DNA of 64,000 nt, taken from positions 62,001 to 126,000 of the forward strand of contig VLTN01000022.1 in the NCBI GenBank assembly GCA_008330645.1. Direction: 5' to 3'. Each line of letters opens with the position of its first letter. The first letter of the stretch is position 1. Shown piece after piece: positions 62,798 to 64,000 of this stretch. The notes below the pieces were generated by a model. The model worked only from the letters and a program-made list of their open reading frames with translations. It ran no database searches and had not been told where the DNA came from. The DNA comes from Cafeteria roenbergensis (lineage: Eukaryota > Sar > Bigyra > Bicosoecida > Cafeteriaceae). The position numbers and the translations under genes were made by a program.

Positions 62798-64000
62798 TCA
62801 CCTGGCGCCCCAGTGGTCGACATCAGCCGAGTCCGGGCTCTCCGCAGCGTCGCTGTCCTCGTCGCTGTCGGCGAGGTCGTCGTCTGGGCCATTGCTGGTG
62901 CCAGACCCCGTGTCGTCCGGGATCACCGCGATGCCGTGCTGCGTGTGTGGCAGCCGGCTCAGCCTTCGCTGAAGCTCTGCCGACGTCACGCGGGGCATCT
63001 CCGCGGTGGATCCACGGGGTGGCCGCGTGCCCGCGTCGGAGTGGAAGCTGCCACCGAGGCGGCCGGCCACGGAGCCGAACCGCACCCGCGACCCGGCGGC
63101 GTGGCCGAGAGCGTGGGCACTGCCGCCCAGCGGCACCACACCACGGGCAGCCGCCTCCGCCAACGGCTCGACCACCGCATCAATTGCAGCGGCGTCACGC
63201 CGCCCCGCGGAGGAGCCGGATGCTGCCCACACCGCCGCCGCGGCCGTGCCGGTTCCGTCTTCTCGGTTCTCTCTGCGGGACGTGGTCCCGCTGCCGCTGC
63301 CCACGGCGGTGGAGGGCGGGCGGGCGCTGCTTCCGCTCCGCTCGCGGCCCGGCTGCGCGCCCGGCGGGGTGCTGAAGGCACTGCTGTCGGGGCCGAACTT
63401 GTCTGCGGCGGCGGGCACGCCCTGCGCGCGCGACGTGGCAGGAGCGGCACGGGCCGAGACCGGGCCCTGCGAGGCAGCAGCCGTCTGTGCGGGGTGCTGA
63501 GGCGGAGACGCGACTGCGCTGAGCGCAAGCGACGCTGCTGCACTTGCAGCGGGGTCCAGGACGCGGGGCTCTTGCGTCGCGGCCGTTGCAACCGAGGACT
63601 GCGTCTGCGCGGCCGGCTCGGGCAGGGAGGCCGCACCGCGCTGCTGAGCTGGGGTCAGGCGCGCAGCAAGCCCCACGCTGGATGCAGCGGCTTCACTGCC
63701 CCCGCGGTAGCCGGCGGAGCAGCCTGAGCGGGCCGCGCCGGAGCGCAGCTTGGACACGTTGCGCCGGAGACGTGCGGCGAAGCGAATGGTCTCGGCAATG
63801 GCATCCGTGGAGGCCCCGTCATCGGGGCACCTGGCTGCGCCGCGGACCGTGCCGCCGGCCTGAAGCAGCCGCAGCCGCCTCCCGTCCGTGGGCCTGTCCG
63901 GCGCGACCACTGCAAACGCCACAGCGCCTCGCTCGGGGTCCATCGCCGGCGCCACCAGTCGGAGCAGAGGCGAGGCCGCTGCCGCTGCCAGGTGCGACGC
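62798..64000 (-). CDS. protein entering from the right edge, possible kinesin motor end
   Basis: The frame is open from the right edge to the TGA at 62798-62800 (about 400 residues) and has no convincing start, so the 5' part lies outside. The first visible residues, ASHLAAAAASPLLRLVAPAM, then AVAFAVVAP and STDAIAETIRFAARLRRNV, resemble the last strand and helix of a kinesin motor domain (pattern ETLxTLRFAxRA). The rest is a disordered Ala/Ser/Thr/Pro-rich region followed by MPRVTSAELQRRLSRLPHTQ and an acidic tail (DDDLADSDEDSDAAESPDSA). The stop codon sits inside a perfect local donor (CCAG then GTGAGG at 62801), so the exon may instead be spliced on to sequence further left. The kinesin assignment is tentative. 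Confidence 0.5.
   Translation of the reverse strand, partial: ASHLAAAAASPLLRLVAPAMDPERGAVAFAVVAPDRPTDGRRLRLLQAGGTVRGAARCPDDGASTDAIAETIRFAARLRRNVSKLRSGAARSGCSAGYRGGSEAAASSVGLAARLTPAQQRGAASLPEPAAQTQSSVATAATQEPRVLDPAASAAASLALSAVASPPQHPAQTAAASQGPVSARAAPATSRAQGVPAAADKFGPDSSAFSTPPGAQPGRERSGSSARPPSTAVGSGSGTTSRRENREDGTGTAAAAVWAASGSSAGRRDAAAIDAVVEPLAEAAARGVVPLGGSAHALGHAAGSRVRFGSVAGRLGGSFHSDAGTRPPRGSTAEMPRVTSAELQRRLSRLPHTQHGIAVIPDDTGSGTSNGPDDDLADSDEDSDAAESPDSADVDHWGAR

Noticed and set aside
1-64000. Virus-like or transposable elements
   Set aside because: I saw no integrase, reverse transcriptase, transposase or capsid-like frames, and no terminal repeats flanking any segment.

Overview
The window is nuclear DNA from a GC-rich, intron-bearing microbial eukaryote. 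Evidence: spliced housekeeping genes of eukaryotic type (ROK1/DDX52, LSM7, TRM7/FTSJ1, TM9SF/EMP70, SAR1, a mitochondrial-type carrier), very high third-position GC, and bZIP basic regions of the form NRLHARRSR that resemble bZIPs of stramenopile and other algal protists. A stramenopile or haptophyte alga is a reasonable guess; the sequence does not settle the lineage. I saw no transposon, virus-like element, CRISPR array, rRNA or tRNA.

Layout: a TPR protein runs in from the left edge (1-2531). It is followed by TRM7 (3038-4243, minus), a small unknown gene (4696-5301), ROK1 (5864-8126), LSM7 (8402-9092, minus), TM9SF (9393-12014), a coiled-coil protein (12368-14084), a secreted beta-lactamase-like hydrolase (14407-15932, minus), a mitochondrial carrier (16227-17812), a poorly resolved region with one unknown minus-strand gene (19074-20224), a two-domain NadD/NMNAT-like protein (20452-22301), an unknown basic Ser/Ala/Arg-rich protein (22407-24786, minus), SAR1 (25328-26441), a bZIP factor with two basic regions (27221-30484, minus), a small unknown gene (30758-31285), a membrane protein with an FN3-like and a Cys-rich domain (32108-33142, minus), a very long TilS-like protein (33499-38036), a GOLD plus CRAL-TRIO protein (38213-40770, minus), an intronless giant membrane protein of 6890 residues (41678-62350), and a gene leaving the right edge (62798-64000, minus) that may be a kinesin.

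I assembled spliced models by joining exons so that protein family, intron phase and total length (divisible by three) agree. Of the 22 introns in recognisable or frame-verified genes, 20 begin GTGAG (the other two GTGCG) and 21 end GCAG (one ends ACAG). Most are 105-276 bp. Genes alternate between strands almost perfectly, giving repeated divergent pairs (with 227-907 bp between starts) and convergent pairs. No operon-like logic links them. Several functions cluster by theme only by chance: RNA processing (TRM7, ROK1, LSM7, TilS) and the secretory pathway (TM9SF, SAR1, GOLD/CRAL-TRIO).

The most unusual items are the 6890-residue membrane protein with a Cys-rich repeat ectodomain and a coiled-coil tail built from a repeated module, the tandem bZIP protein, the NadD fusion whose first domain has lost catalytic motifs, the reversed GOLD/CRAL-TRIO order, and the oversized TilS.
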